This document shows positions 15,628 to 25,269 of a stretch of DNA of 64,000 bases, one piece after another (the stretch's first letter is position 1; each line of letters begins with the position of its first letter). The position numbers were made by a program, and so were the translations under genes. Origin of the DNA: Danxiaibacter flavus (GTDB lineage: Bacteria; Bacteroidota; Bacteroidia; Chitinophagales; Chitinophagaceae). Below the pieces are notes generated by a model. The model searched no databases and was not told where the DNA came from. It worked only from the letters and a program-made list of their open reading frames with translations. Where the stretch lies: contig NZ_JAULBC010000001.1 in the NCBI RefSeq assembly GCF_041060425.1, positions 992,001 to 1,056,000 of the forward strand, given 5' to 3'.

Positions 15628-18600
15628 ATGCCTGTACAACACAGACATGAGGGATTATATGACCCCTCCTTTGAACATGACGCTTGTGGAATTGGATTTG
15701 TGGCCAACATAAAGGGCAACAAAGGCCACCAGATTATTTCTGATGCGTTAACGGTGCTGGAGAACATGGAGCACCGTGGTGCTTGTGGATGTGAGAATAA
15801 CACCGGCGATGGAGCAGGTATTATGATCCAAACCCCACATGAATTCTTTTTTGATGAATGCATAAAACTAGGCGTTCATCTGCCGGCTTTTGGAAAGTAC
15901 GGTGTGGGTGTGATCTTTTTTCCTAAGGAGATCCGCCTGAGAGAAGAGTGTCGCGACATTTTTAACCGCTCTGCTGAAAAGCTCGGTTTGGAAGTGCTGG
16001 CTTACCGCAAAATTCCCGTTAACCAGAATGGCATCGGGGCAACGGCCCTTTCCGTAGAGCCGGAAATGGAGCAGGTGTTCGTAGCTTGCCCGGATCATAT
16101 TAACAATCCGGATGAGTTCGAACGCAAACTTTTTGTACTCCGTAACTACGCCAGCCACACAATTAATAATACTGTTAAGAAAGATGCTGTAGGCTTCTAC
16201 ATCGCATCCCTTTCTTATAAAACGGTGGTTTACAAGGGTCAGCTGATCAGTAGCCAGGTGCGTCATTACTTCCCTGATTTAAGTAATAAAAGGGTGGTGA
16301 GTGCATTTGGACTGGTTCACTCACGTTTTGCCACCAATACATTCCCTTCCTGGAATCTCGCTCAACCGTTCCGCTTTATCGCGCACAACGGTGAAATCAA
16401 TACATTACAAGGTAACCTCAACTGGTTGAAAACCAGTGAAAATGGGTTTGAGTCTTCTTTATTTACAAAAGAAGAGCTTGAAATGATTTTACCTGTTGCC
16501 ATTTCAGGTCAGAGTGACTCTGCCTGTCTTGACAATATGATTGAGATGCTTACACTTAGCGGCCGCTCATTACCACATGTAATGATGATGCTGATTCCTG
16601 AGGCCTGGGATGGCAACGAACACATGAATCCGCTCAAGAAGGCATTCTATGAATATCATGCCTGCTTAATGGAGCCATGGGATGGTCCGGCTTCTATTTC
16701 TTTCACTGATGGAAAAATAATTGGCGCAACGCTGGACAGGAATGGTCTTCGTCCTTCACGTTATTGTGTAACGAAGGATGACCGCGTGATCATGGCCTCA
16801 GAGTCTGGTGCTTTACCGGTTGATCCTTCTATCATTAAAGAAAAAGGCCGTCTTCAGCCTGGTAAAATGTTCGTTGTGGACATGGAGCAGGGAAGAATTA
16901 TCAGCGATGAGGAATTGAAACAGGATATCTGTTCTCAAAAACCTTATGCTGAGTGGCTGAATAAATATAAAATACGTCTGGAAGAATTACCTGAGCCAAG
17001 AGTGCTGTTTACACACCTTGAAACAGACCAGATCTTTAAATATCAGAAAGCATTCGGTTATTCAACCGAAGACCTGGAAACGATCATCGCACCAATGGCG
17101 TTGGACGGTAAAGAGCCAATCGGTTCTATGGGAACTGACGTGCCTTTGGCCGTTTTAAGTAACCAGCCTCAGCATTTAAGCAGCTATTTCAAGCAGTTGT
17201 TTGCCCAGGTTACCAATCCACCAATCGATCCGATCCGTGAAAGAATGGTGATGTCACTGGCGACCTTCGTTGGTAACAATGGCAATTTGTTGAAAGAAGA
17301 TCCGCTGAGCTGCCACTGCGTTGCATTGAAACATCCTGTTCTGAACAATCACGAGCTGGAGAAATTGCGCAGTATTGATACGGGTATTTTCCAGGCAAAA
17401 ACATTACAGACTTATTTCAGGGCCAGCGGCAAGCCGGGAGCGTTAAAAGCAGGTCTTGACAGACTTTGCCGTTATGCTGTTGATGCTGTTAACGATGGTT
17501 TTGAAGTATTAATATTATCAGACAGGGCGATCGATAGTGAGCACGCACCAATTCCGTCTCTGCTGGCCGTTTCAGCTGTTCACCACCACTTGATCCGCAA
17601 GGGTTTACGCGGACAGGTAGGATTGGTAGTTGAAGCCGGCGACGTTTGGGAAGTTCACCACTTTGCTTGTTTGATCGGATTTGGTGCAACTGCCATCAAT
17701 CCTTACCTGGCACTGTCTTCTATCCGTGATATGAAATTGAACGGAAGGCTGGATACTTCACTGGATGTTGAATACCTTAAGAAGAATTACGTTAAAGCTG
17801 TTTGTGACGGTTTGCTGAAAGTGTTCTCTAAAATGGGTATCTCTACCTTCCAGTCATACCAGGGTGCACAGATTTTTGAGATCATCGGTTTAAACAGAAG
17901 TCTGGTAGATATGTATTTCTCCGGAGCAACTTCCCGTATTGAGGGAATGGGCCTGGATGAAGTTGCAAAAGAAACACTTACCAAACACTTCTTAGGCTTT
18001 AGCAGAAAAGATATACCTGTTGACCGTTTACCTGTTGGTGGTTTATACCAATGGAAACGTAAAGGGGAGTTCCACCTGTTCAATCCGCAAACCATTCACT
18101 TGTTGCAGTATTCAACAAGAATGAATGATTACAATACTTTCAAAAAGTATTCAAAAACGGTGAATGATCAGGGTGAAAAAGCTGCTACACTCAGAAGCTT
18201 GTTCCAATTCAAGAAAAACAGACCTTCTATCTCAATTGATGAAGTAGAACCTGCAGAAAATATATACAAACGCTTTGCTACCGGCGCCATGAGCTTTGGC
18301 TCTATTTCATGGGAAGCGCATACAACATTGGCAATTGCAATGAACCGTCTTGGCGGTAAGAGCAATACCGGTGAAGGTGGTGAAGATGATATCAGGTATA
18401 CACCGTTGGAAAATGGCGACTCAATGCGCTCTTCTATCAAACAGGTAGCTTCTGCACGTTTTGGTGTTACGAGCTACTACTTGACTGAGGCAGATGAGTT
18501 GCAAATTAAGATGGCACAGGGTGCAAAACCTGGTGAAGGTGGACAGTTACCTGGTCATAAAGTTGATGACTGGATTGGTAAAACAAGACACTCTACTCCG

Positions 18601-20154
18601 GGTGTTGGTTTGATCTCTCCTCCACCGCACCACGATATTTATTCAATTGAGGATCTTGCACAATTGATCTTCGATTTGAAGAATGCAAACCGTGCTGCAA
18701 GAATCAACGTTAAACTGGTTTCTAAAGCAGGTGTAGGTACAATTGCTGCCGGTGTGGCAAAAGCTAAAGCCGATGTTATCCTGGTATCTGGCCACGATGG
18801 TGGTACGGGTGCATCTCCTGTAAGTTCAATTAAACATGCAGGTTTGCCGTGGGAACTTGGTTTGGCAGAAACACATCAGACACTTGTAAGAAATAAATTA
18901 CGCAGCCGTGTAGTTGTGCAGACAGATGGTCAGTTGAAAACCGGCCGTGATGTGGCAATTGCTACATTGTTAGGTGCTGAAGAATGGGGTGTTGCAACAG
19001 CTGCACTGGTTGTAGAAGGTTGTATCATGATGCGTAAGTGTCATTTGAATACCTGTCCCGTTGGTGTGGCTACCCAGGATCCTGATCTGAGAAAACGCTT
19101 CAGCGGCAATGCGGACCACGTTGTTAACTTCTTTAAGTTCATTACACAGGAGCTTAGAGAGATAATGGCTGAGCTTGGTTTCAGAACCATCAATGAAATG
19201 GTTGGCCAGGTTGATTGCCTTGAAAACCGTGAAGGTGTTTCCCATTGGAAGTACAGCAAACTGGATCTTTCTGCTATCTTATATAAGGAGCCTGCGAGTC
19301 CTTATGTAGGTCTTTACAAACAGGAAGAACAGGATCATGGTTTGACTGAAGTGCTTGACTGGAAACTGCTGGAAGCTGCGCAACCTGCATTACAGCGTAA
19401 GGAAAAAGTAAAAGCTGAATTTAATATTAAGAATACGGACCGTACAGCGGGAACAATCCTTTCTAACGAGATCACGAAGATCTACAAAGCTGATGGTTTG
19501 CCGGAAGATACCCTGCATTACAAATTTACAGGTACTGCCGGTCAGAGCTTTGGCGCCTTCAACACAAATGGTGTTACGTTAGAACTGGAAGGTGATGCAA
19601 ATGACTATTTTGGAAAAGGACTTAGCGGCGCCAGGTTGGTTGTCTATCCGCCGAAACAAGCGTCATTTGTTCCTGAAGAAAACATCCTGATAGGAAATGT
19701 TGCTTTCTATGGTGCTACATCCGGAGAATCATTCATCCGCGGTAAAGCCGGCGAACGTTTTGGCGTGCGCAACTCAGGTGCCCGCGTGGTAGTTGAAGGT
19801 GTGGGTGATCATGGTTGTGAGTACATGACGGGAGGTACTGTTGTAATTCTTGGCCCAACAGGAAGAAACTTTGCGGCGGGTATGAGCGGTGGTATTGCTT
19901 ATGTGTATGATGTTCAGGGTAAGTTCTCATCTATGTGTAATGCAGAGATGGTTGATCTTGATCCTGTAAATGAAGAAGATGCCAGGTTACTGCATACGAT
20001 GATCAGCAGGCATCTTGATTACACAGGCAGTACTGTAGCAAAATTTGTACTGGATGATTTTGAAAACCAGTTGAAGAATTTTGTGAAAGTCTTCCCAAGA
20101 GATTACAAGAAAGTGCTTACAGAAAGAAAACAAAAAGCAGAAGTAAGCAAGTAG
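15628..20154 (+). CDS. gltB: Glutamate synthase, large subunit
   Basis: The 1508-residue protein makes two glutamates from glutamine and 2-oxoglutarate. The ATG at 15628 is chosen because it gives a 19-residue propeptide before the N-terminal nucleophile Cys20 (EHDA-CGIGF); upstream codons in frame are not conserved in character. Domains in order: class II glutamine amidotransferase (20-about 420; HSRFATNT, HNGEINT), central domain, FMN-binding synthase (about 870-1200; STGEGGEDD-type loop, GAKPGEGGQLPG, SGHDGGTGASP), [3Fe-4S] cysteines C1132, C1138, C1143, and the C-terminal beta-helix (GGTVVILG). gltD follows after 69 bases. Confidence 0.97.
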   Translation: MPVQHRHEGLYDPSFEHDACGIGFVANIKGNKGHQIISDALTVLENMEHRGACGCENNTGDGAGIMIQTPHEFFFDECIKLGVHLPAFGKYGVGVIFFPKEIRLREECRDIFNRSAEKLGLEVLAYRKIPVNQNGIGATALSVEPEMEQVFVACPDHINNPDEFERKLFVLRNYASHTINNTVKKDAVGFYIASLSYKTVVYKGQLISSQVRHYFPDLSNKRVVSAFGLVHSRFATNTFPSWNLAQPFRFIAHNGEINTLQGNLNWLKTSENGFESSLFTKEELEMILPVAISGQSDSACLDNMIEMLTLSGRSLPHVMMMLIPEAWDGNEHMNPLKKAFYEYHACLMEPWDGPASISFTDGKIIGATLDRNGLRPSRYCVTKDDRVIMASESGALPVDPSIIKEKGRLQPGKMFVVDMEQGRIISDEELKQDICSQKPYAEWLNKYKIRLEELPEPRVLFTHLETDQIFKYQKAFGYSTEDLETIIAPMALDGKEPIGSMGTDVPLAVLSNQPQHLSSYFKQLFAQVTNPPIDPIRERMVMSLATFVGNNGNLLKEDPLSCHCVALKHPVLNNHELEKLRSIDTGIFQAKTLQTYFRASGKPGALKAGLDRLCRYAVDAVNDGFEVLILSDRAIDSEHAPIPSLLAVSAVHHHLIRKGLRGQVGLVVEAGDVWEVHHFACLIGFGATAINPYLALSSIRDMKLNGRLDTSLDVEYLKKNYVKAVCDGLLKVFSKMGISTFQSYQGAQIFEIIGLNRSLVDMYFSGATSRIEGMGLDEVAKETLTKHFLGFSRKDIPVDRLPVGGLYQWKRKGEFHLFNPQTIHLLQYSTRMNDYNTFKKYSKTVNDQGEKAATLRSLFQFKKNRPSISIDEVEPAENIYKRFATGAMSFGSISWEAHTTLAIAMNRLGGKSNTGEGGEDDIRYTPLENGDSMRSSIKQVASARFGVTSYYLTEADELQIKMAQGAKPGEGGQLPGHKVDDWIGKTRHSTPGVGLISPPPHHDIYSIEDLAQLIFDLKNANRAARINVKLVSKAGVGTIAAGVAKAKADVILVSGHDGGTGASPVSSIKHAGLPWELGLAETHQTLVRNKLRSRVVVQTDGQLKTGRDVAIATLLGAEEWGVATAALVVEGCIMMRKCHLNTCPVGVATQDPDLRKRFSGNADHVVNFFKFITQELREIMAELGFRTINEMVGQVDCLENREGVSHWKYSKLDLSAILYKEPASPYVGLYKQEEQDHGLTEVLDWKLLEAAQPALQRKEKVKAEFNIKNTDRTAGTILSNEITKIYKADGLPEDTLHYKFTGTAGQSFGAFNTNGVTLELEGDANDYFGKGLSGARLVVYPPKQASFVPEENILIGNVAFYGATSGESFIRGKAGERFGVRNSGARVVVEGVGDHGCEYMTGGTVVILGPTGRNFAAGMSGGIAYVYDVQGKFSSMCNAEMVDLDPVNEEDARLLHTMISRHLDYTGSTVAKFVLDDFENQLKNFVKVFPRDYKKVLTERKQKAEVSK

Positions 20155-20176
20155 AAAACAACATTTAACCAACAAC

Positions 20177-20207
20177 AACCCGGCATGCATAATTGATATG
20201 CCGGGTT
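20177..20207 (+). other. Intercistronic hairpin between gltB and gltD
   Basis: AACCCGGCAT (20177-20186) and ATGCCGGGTT (20198-20207) form a perfect 10-bp stem with an 11-base loop, in the 69-base gap. No T-run follows, so it looks more like an mRNA-stability or partial-attenuation element that would lower gltD relative to gltB than like a full terminator (inference). Confidence 0.7.
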
Positions 20208-20223
20208 AACAATAAACATCACA

Positions 20224-21726
20224 ATGGGTAAACCTACAGGATTTTTGGAGTTTACAAGAGAGCTTCCTGCAAAAAGACCCGTAGAGGAGCGTGTAAATGA
20301 TTACAAAGAGTTTGTTGAAAGATTCGAACCTGAGAAACTCAATCAACAATCTGCACGCTGCATGAATTGCGGTATTCCTTTCTGCCATAGCGGCTGTCCT
20401 TTGGGCAACGTTATTCCTGAGTTCAATGATGCGGTTTATCGCAAGAGCTGGGCGGAAGCGTACGACATCTTGAGTTCAACAAACAACTTCCCTGAATTTA
20501 CGGGACGAATTTGTCCTGCACCATGCGAGAGTGCATGCGTGCTTGGTATCAATCAGCCTGCTGTTACTATTGAAGAAATAGAAAAACACATTATTGAAAT
20601 AGCTTTTGAAAAGGGATTGGTTAAAGCGCAGAAGCCGAATGTAAGAACAGGTAAGAAGATTGCTGTAGTAGGAAGTGGTCCTGCAGGACTGGCTGCTGCT
20701 GCGCAATTGAACTATGCTGGTCATAGTGTTACCGTGTTCGAAAGAGATGATGCTCCCGGTGGTTTGTTGCGTTATGGCATTCCTGATTTCAAACTGGAAA
20801 AATGGGTGATTGACAGACGTGTTAACCTGATGGAAGAAGAGGGTGTCGTGTTTAAATGCAATGCGAATGTTGGTGTAAATGTTCCGCTGAATGATATTCT
20901 AAGAGAATTTCACGCAGTAGTACTGGCTGGCGGTTCAACTGTTCCGCGCGATCTTCCAATACCCGGAAGGAACCTGGAAGGAGTTTACTTTGCGATGCAA
21001 TTCCTGAAGCAACAGAATAAACGTGTTGCAGGAAAAGACCCGCTGGCAAATGCTGCCATTGAAAGCAATATCTATTCAAAAGAATTATCAGCAAAAGATA
21101 AACATGTTGTTGTTATAGGTGGTGGTGATACCGGTAGTGACTGTGTAGGTACATCTAACCGTCACGGTGCAAAAAGTGTAACACAGTTTGAACTGATGCC
21201 TCAGCCACCGTCAAGCCGCACTCCGTTTATGCCCTGGCCAACTTACCCAATGGTATTAAAAACATCATCTTCTCACGAAGAGGGTGTACAACGTCAGTGG
21301 GCTATTGCGACTAAGGAATTTATTGGCGATGAAAATGGTAATCTTAAAGAACTGAAGATCGTTGATCTTGAGTGGAAACTTTCTGATGACGGAAGACCTG
21401 CTCAGTTTGTAGAGATCAAAGGAAGCGAAAGAGTTATTCCTTGCGATATGGCATTTCTTGCAATGGGATTTGTATCTCCTGAAAAGAAAGGACTTATTGA
21501 AGACCTTGATGTTGAACTTGACGACAGAGGAAATGTTAAGGCTACAGAGAAAGAATACCAGACGAGCATTCCAAAGATCTTTGCTTGTGGTGACATGAGA
21601 AGAGGTCAGTCTTTGGTTGTTTGGGCAATAAGTGAAGGCCGTGAGTGCGCCCGTAAAGTTGATGAGTTCCTGATGGAATATTCATTGCTTGAGAGCAAAG
21701 ATCTGGCCTGGGTTACACAGATCTAA
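20224..21726 (+). CDS. gltD: Glutamate synthase, small (NAD(P)H) subunit
   Basis: The 500-residue flavoprotein passes electrons from NAD(P)H to GltB. Cysteines C46, C49, C54, C58 and C97, C101, C105 bind the two [4Fe-4S] clusters (CMNCGIPFC-HSGC; CPAPCESAC). The FAD motif VVGSGPAGLAAAA lies at 148-160, a second nucleotide-binding motif VVVIGGGDTGSDC near 295, and the FAD-closing segment IFACGDMRRGQSLVVWAI near the end. Length fits the family. Transcribed with gltB; a terminator follows. Confidence 0.97.
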   Translation: MGKPTGFLEFTRELPAKRPVEERVNDYKEFVERFEPEKLNQQSARCMNCGIPFCHSGCPLGNVIPEFNDAVYRKSWAEAYDILSSTNNFPEFTGRICPAPCESACVLGINQPAVTIEEIEKHIIEIAFEKGLVKAQKPNVRTGKKIAVVGSGPAGLAAAAQLNYAGHSVTVFERDDAPGGLLRYGIPDFKLEKWVIDRRVNLMEEEGVVFKCNANVGVNVPLNDILREFHAVVLAGGSTVPRDLPIPGRNLEGVYFAMQFLKQQNKRVAGKDPLANAAIESNIYSKELSAKDKHVVVIGGGDTGSDCVGTSNRHGAKSVTQFELMPQPPSSRTPFMPWPTYPMVLKTSSSHEEGVQRQWAIATKEFIGDENGNLKELKIVDLEWKLSDDGRPAQFVEIKGSERVIPCDMAFLAMGFVSPEKKGLIEDLDVELDDRGNVKATEKEYQTSIPKIFACGDMRRGQSLVVWAISEGRECARKVDEFLMEYSLLESKDLAWVTQI

Positions 21727-21756
21727 TCTGGAAATTATATTGTTTCGTAAATACAG

Positions 21757-21787
21757 GGCCGTTACTTTCATAAAGTAACGGCCTTTG
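21757..21787 (+). terminator. Rho-independent terminator of gltBD
   Basis: GGCCGTTACTTT, loop CAT, AAAGTAACGGCC, then TTTGCTTT. A 12-bp perfect stem, 30 bases after the gltD stop. Confidence 0.85.
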
Positions 21788-21891
21788 CTTTATGTATGAT
21801 CGACGATTTTGTTCTTTTATAAACAAATGTTAGTGAGTTTTGAATAGGCAAAATTTCTATGCTAAAAAACTGTTATTTTAAAAAGTGTCTC

Positions 21892-21899
21892 TATATTTG
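21892..21899 (+). promoter_or_regulatory. Bacteroidota -7 element TATATTTG for the SusCD pair
   Basis: TATATTTG fits TAnnTTTG exactly and would give a leader of about 175 bases before the susC-like start at 22082. The -33 side shows only ACTG at 19-base spacing. The SusC/SusD pair therefore has its own promoter, separate from gltBD. Confidence 0.5.
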
Positions 21900-21931
21900 T
21901 TTTAAGTTATTTTTAAGCTAAACCCATTGCA

Positions 21932-21958
21932 ATGAAAAACCATTGCGTAACTGCATAA
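21932..21958 (+). other. Tiny leader ORF (8 codons) in the SusCD 5' leader
   Basis: ATGAAAAACCATTGCGTAACTGCATAA encodes MKNHCVTA followed by stop. It lies in the leader between the -7 element and the receptor start, and is followed at about 22014-22040 by a possible hairpin (GCTTTTC ... GGAAAAGGC). Whether it is translated is unknown; it could be chance. Confidence 0.25.
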
Positions 21959-22081
21959 GCAGAGTTCTCACCTCGGATAACACCACAGATTTTAATTCAT
22001 TTAATTATTAGTTGCTTTTCTGACTAAACCGGAAAAGGCAGTTATATATTTTTTAGTCAACTAAAACCCAAACATGAATTA

Positions 22082-25000
22082 ATGAAAAAAATGCTACTAA
22101 TCGTGCTTTGTCTGTGTGTGGCAAAGTGCTGGGCGCAAAGCCGCTCAATTTCCGGTAAAGTTGTAGACTCACTGGACAACCCTATCGCAAAAGCCTCCAT
22201 TGCTATTAAAGGAAGCAGGGGAGGAACTTACTCAAACGAAGATGGATCATTTACACTAACGGTGCCCGGTACTGCGAAGGCGCTGGTAGTAACGGCTGTT
22301 GGGTTTGTGGAGAATGAAGTGCGGATCGGGTCTGGTAATACTCTACAAGTCGTAATGAAGCGAATTGATCACCGGTTAGAAGACATTGTTGTCGTTGCAT
22401 ACGGAACAGCGAGGAAAAGCACTTACACAGGCTCAGCGGTTCAGATAAACGCAGACAAGATAGCTTCGCGGCCCCTCACAAATGTAATAAAGGCCCTGGA
22501 TGGCCTCGCGCCTGGTGTTCAGGCAAGTTCAGGAACCGGTCAGCCAGGAGAAGCGCCTTCGATAAGAATCCGCGGATTCGGATCTGTAAATGCATCTAAT
22601 GCTCCACTATATGTCGTAGATGGTGTTCCATACATGGAAGGATTGCAGAATTTAAACTCGGATGATATTGAAAGTATCTCGGTTTTAAAAGATGCTGCTT
22701 CCACAGCTATGTACGGAAGTAAGGCCGCCAATGGAGTAATTATTATTACTACAAAAAGAGGTAGAAAAGATCAGAATAAACTTCAGATACGCGTTGTTCA
22801 GGGCGTAAGCGAACGCAGTATTCCGGAGTATAACAGGGTTGCTGCGGGAAGTTATTACCCGTTGATGTGGGAAGCACTGCGAAACAATTATATTTCAACA
22901 GGTAGTACGACGGATAATGCTAATCAAAAAGCCACCAATAACATTAAAAATTATCTATACTATAATCCTTTTAATGTTCCTGATAATGAAATTGTGGGTG
23001 TTGATGGAAAGCTTAATTCGAATGCCAGCCTTATATATGCTAATGATCTGGATTGGTATAGTCCCATTTTGCGTACCGGAAACCGGGGAGACTATGGAAT
23101 AAGCTACAGTGGCGGCACAGACAAAAACGATTACTTTGTTTCATTAGGCTATTTAAAGGACAATGGATATCTCAAAAAAACTGATTACGAACGGGTAACT
23201 GGTCGCATTAGTGCCAATTCGCAAATACGATCGTGGCTAAAGACAGGTCTTAATATTTCAGGAACAATAAGTAAATCTAATTACGCGGCGACTGCAGATA
23301 ATAGCACTGGATATTCGAATCCTTTTTTCTTTAGCAGGAATATAGGGCCCATATATCCCGTATATGTTCATGATATGAAAACTGGTGACTTTGTCCTTGA
23401 CGAAAGTGGCAATAGAATCTTTGATTTTGGTAATAACAATGCGGAAATAGCAGGTTATCCGGCGCAACGACCTTCCGGAGCAAGCCCCGGACGTCACATA
23501 GTAGCAGAGACTCAATGGAATAATCAGTTATACAAGTCCAACACGCTGAGCGGCAGAACCTATATGGAAATACCTTTCTTGCGGGATTTTAAGTTCACCA
23601 CGAATCTCAGTGCTGATGTAACATCCTATAATAGTTCGTTTGCAGAAAACAGATTTGTAGGAGACGGCGCGCCTGCAGGCAGATTACAAAAAAGAAACTA
23701 TTCAAGCACTTCAATTAACTTTAACCAGCTTCTACGCTATTCAAAATCTTTTCATGGACACGCTATAGAAGCGCTTGTCGGTCACGAAAGTTACAAGTAT
23801 CTATTCAGTAATACGTCGGGGCTTAAACAAAGCATTGGCGTAGATGGAAACGACGAGTTCATTAACTATTCAACCATTAACAGTCTTACGTCTTATTCCA
23901 ACGAATACCATACCGAGGGTTATTTGGCGCGGGTGGATTATAGTTATCGTAGTAAGTACTTCGGGTCGGCATCGTTTCGAAAAGATGGCTCATCTGTTTT
24001 TTATAAACCATGGGGTTCGTTTTGGTCCCTCGGCGCAGGCTGGAGAATGGACCAAGAGGATTTTTTAAAAAGCGTTAAATGGGTTAATCTATTAAAGCTT
24101 AGAGCTTCATACGGCGAAACGGGTAACGACTTTATTTTAAATAGTGATGGGTCTCGAAATTACTACGCTTATCAGGAGCTGTCAGAGCTTGGAGTAAATA
24201 ATGGAAACAATTTTGGCATTCTAAAGACGTCGAAAGAAAATAAGGACCTAACATGGGAGAACAACAAGAGCTTTGACCTAGGGGTTGAATTTAGTGTTTT
24301 TGAAAACAGGTTTAATGGTTCAGTTGAATTTTTTAATCGTCAGAGCGATAATTTATTGTTTGCTGTGCGTCTGCCGTTGTCTGGCGGATTGATATCTGAA
24401 TATCAGAACGTGGGAACGATGAAGAACTACGGAGTAGAAGCTCAGTTAAACGGTGTTGTCATTCAAAATAAGGACTTTAAATGGAGTCTTGGCGCTAACG
24501 TGACGTTCCTTAAAAACACCATAACAAAACTTAATGAAGATTCTCGCAAGAACGGTATAATCAATGGCACCAAAAAGCTTTTAGAAGGCCACTCCCTGTA
24601 TGATTATTGGCTAAGAAGTTGGTATGGAGTGGATGTTGACAATGGTGATGCCTTATGGAAGATGGATCCAGCAGCCAATTTCAATAGTGCGGATTGCAAA
24701 ATTATAAAAGGGGATACAGTTACATCTAATTACAATAAAGCGTTGTATGAATACAATGGGTCTGCAATTCCCAAATTTTATGGAGGAATAACGAGCTCTT
24801 TTAACTACAAAAACTTTGATCTTGCCATTTTGCTCACGTATCAGGTAGGCGGAAAAGTCTATGACGGCAATTACTCCCAGCTAATGCACTCCGGTAATTT
24901 TGGAACTGCCTGGGCTTCAGAGATAAACGGACGCTGGCAAAAGTCTGGCGATATCACAAATATACCAAGGCTTGACTATAGCAAGAGATCGGTTTATGAT

Positions 25001-25252
25001 GTCCAAAGTAGCAGATGGTTGGTTGACGGATCTTACCTGAATGTTAAATCAATTTCACTTGGCTATACACTTCCACAAAGGCTTTTAGGAAAGGCCGAAA
25101 TCTCGTCGCTTCGCGCGTTCGTCAGCGCAGAAAACATTTGGATGTTTACTGCGCATAAAGGGATGAATCCACAGCAAGCATTTACCGGCGTAGCAAGTAA
25201 TGATTACATACCAGCCCGCATGCTGCAAGTTGGGCTTAATGTTAACTTTTAA
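22082..25252 (+). CDS. SusC/RagA-family TonB-dependent outer-membrane receptor
   Basis: A full-length receptor of 1056 residues. Residues 1-18 are a signal peptide (ends CWA before QS). A carboxypeptidase-regulatory-like domain (about 20-100; ISGKVVDSLDNPIAKASI, EDGSFTLTV) precedes DIVVVAYGTARKSTYTGS and a plug domain with KALDGLAPGVQ, IRIRGFGSVNASNAP, VVDGVPYMEGL and MYGSKAANGVIIITTKRG; the rest is a 22-strand type barrel ending MLQVGLNVNF with terminal Phe. With the SusD gene 17 bases downstream it forms an importer for an oligomeric nutrient. No glycosidase, peptidase or regulator gene is next to the pair. Its position between gltD and amt makes a nitrogen-containing ligand possible (inference). 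Confidence 0.95.
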   Translation: MKKMLLIVLCLCVAKCWAQSRSISGKVVDSLDNPIAKASIAIKGSRGGTYSNEDGSFTLTVPGTAKALVVTAVGFVENEVRIGSGNTLQVVMKRIDHRLEDIVVVAYGTARKSTYTGSAVQINADKIASRPLTNVIKALDGLAPGVQASSGTGQPGEAPSIRIRGFGSVNASNAPLYVVDGVPYMEGLQNLNSDDIESISVLKDAASTAMYGSKAANGVIIITTKRGRKDQNKLQIRVVQGVSERSIPEYNRVAAGSYYPLMWEALRNNYISTGSTTDNANQKATNNIKNYLYYNPFNVPDNEIVGVDGKLNSNASLIYANDLDWYSPILRTGNRGDYGISYSGGTDKNDYFVSLGYLKDNGYLKKTDYERVTGRISANSQIRSWLKTGLNISGTISKSNYAATADNSTGYSNPFFFSRNIGPIYPVYVHDMKTGDFVLDESGNRIFDFGNNNAEIAGYPAQRPSGASPGRHIVAETQWNNQLYKSNTLSGRTYMEIPFLRDFKFTTNLSADVTSYNSSFAENRFVGDGAPAGRLQKRNYSSTSINFNQLLRYSKSFHGHAIEALVGHESYKYLFSNTSGLKQSIGVDGNDEFINYSTINSLTSYSNEYHTEGYLARVDYSYRSKYFGSASFRKDGSSVFYKPWGSFWSLGAGWRMDQEDFLKSVKWVNLLKLRASYGETGNDFILNSDGSRNYYAYQELSELGVNNGNNFGILKTSKENKDLTWENNKSFDLGVEFSVFENRFNGSVEFFNRQSDNLLFAVRLPLSGGLISEYQNVGTMKNYGVEAQLNGVVIQNKDFKWSLGANVTFLKNTITKLNEDSRKNGIINGTKKLLEGHSLYDYWLRSWYGVDVDNGDALWKMDPAANFNSADCKIIKGDTVTSNYNKALYEYNGSAIPKFYGGITSSFNYKNFDLAILLTYQVGGKVYDGNYSQLMHSGNFGTAWASEINGRWQKSGDITNIPRLDYSKRSVYDVQSSRWLVDGSYLNVKSISLGYTLPQRLLGKAEISSLRAFVSAENIWMFTAHKGMNPQQAFTGVASNDYIPARMLQVGLNVNF

Positions 25253-25269
25253 TTATTACAGATTTTTAA

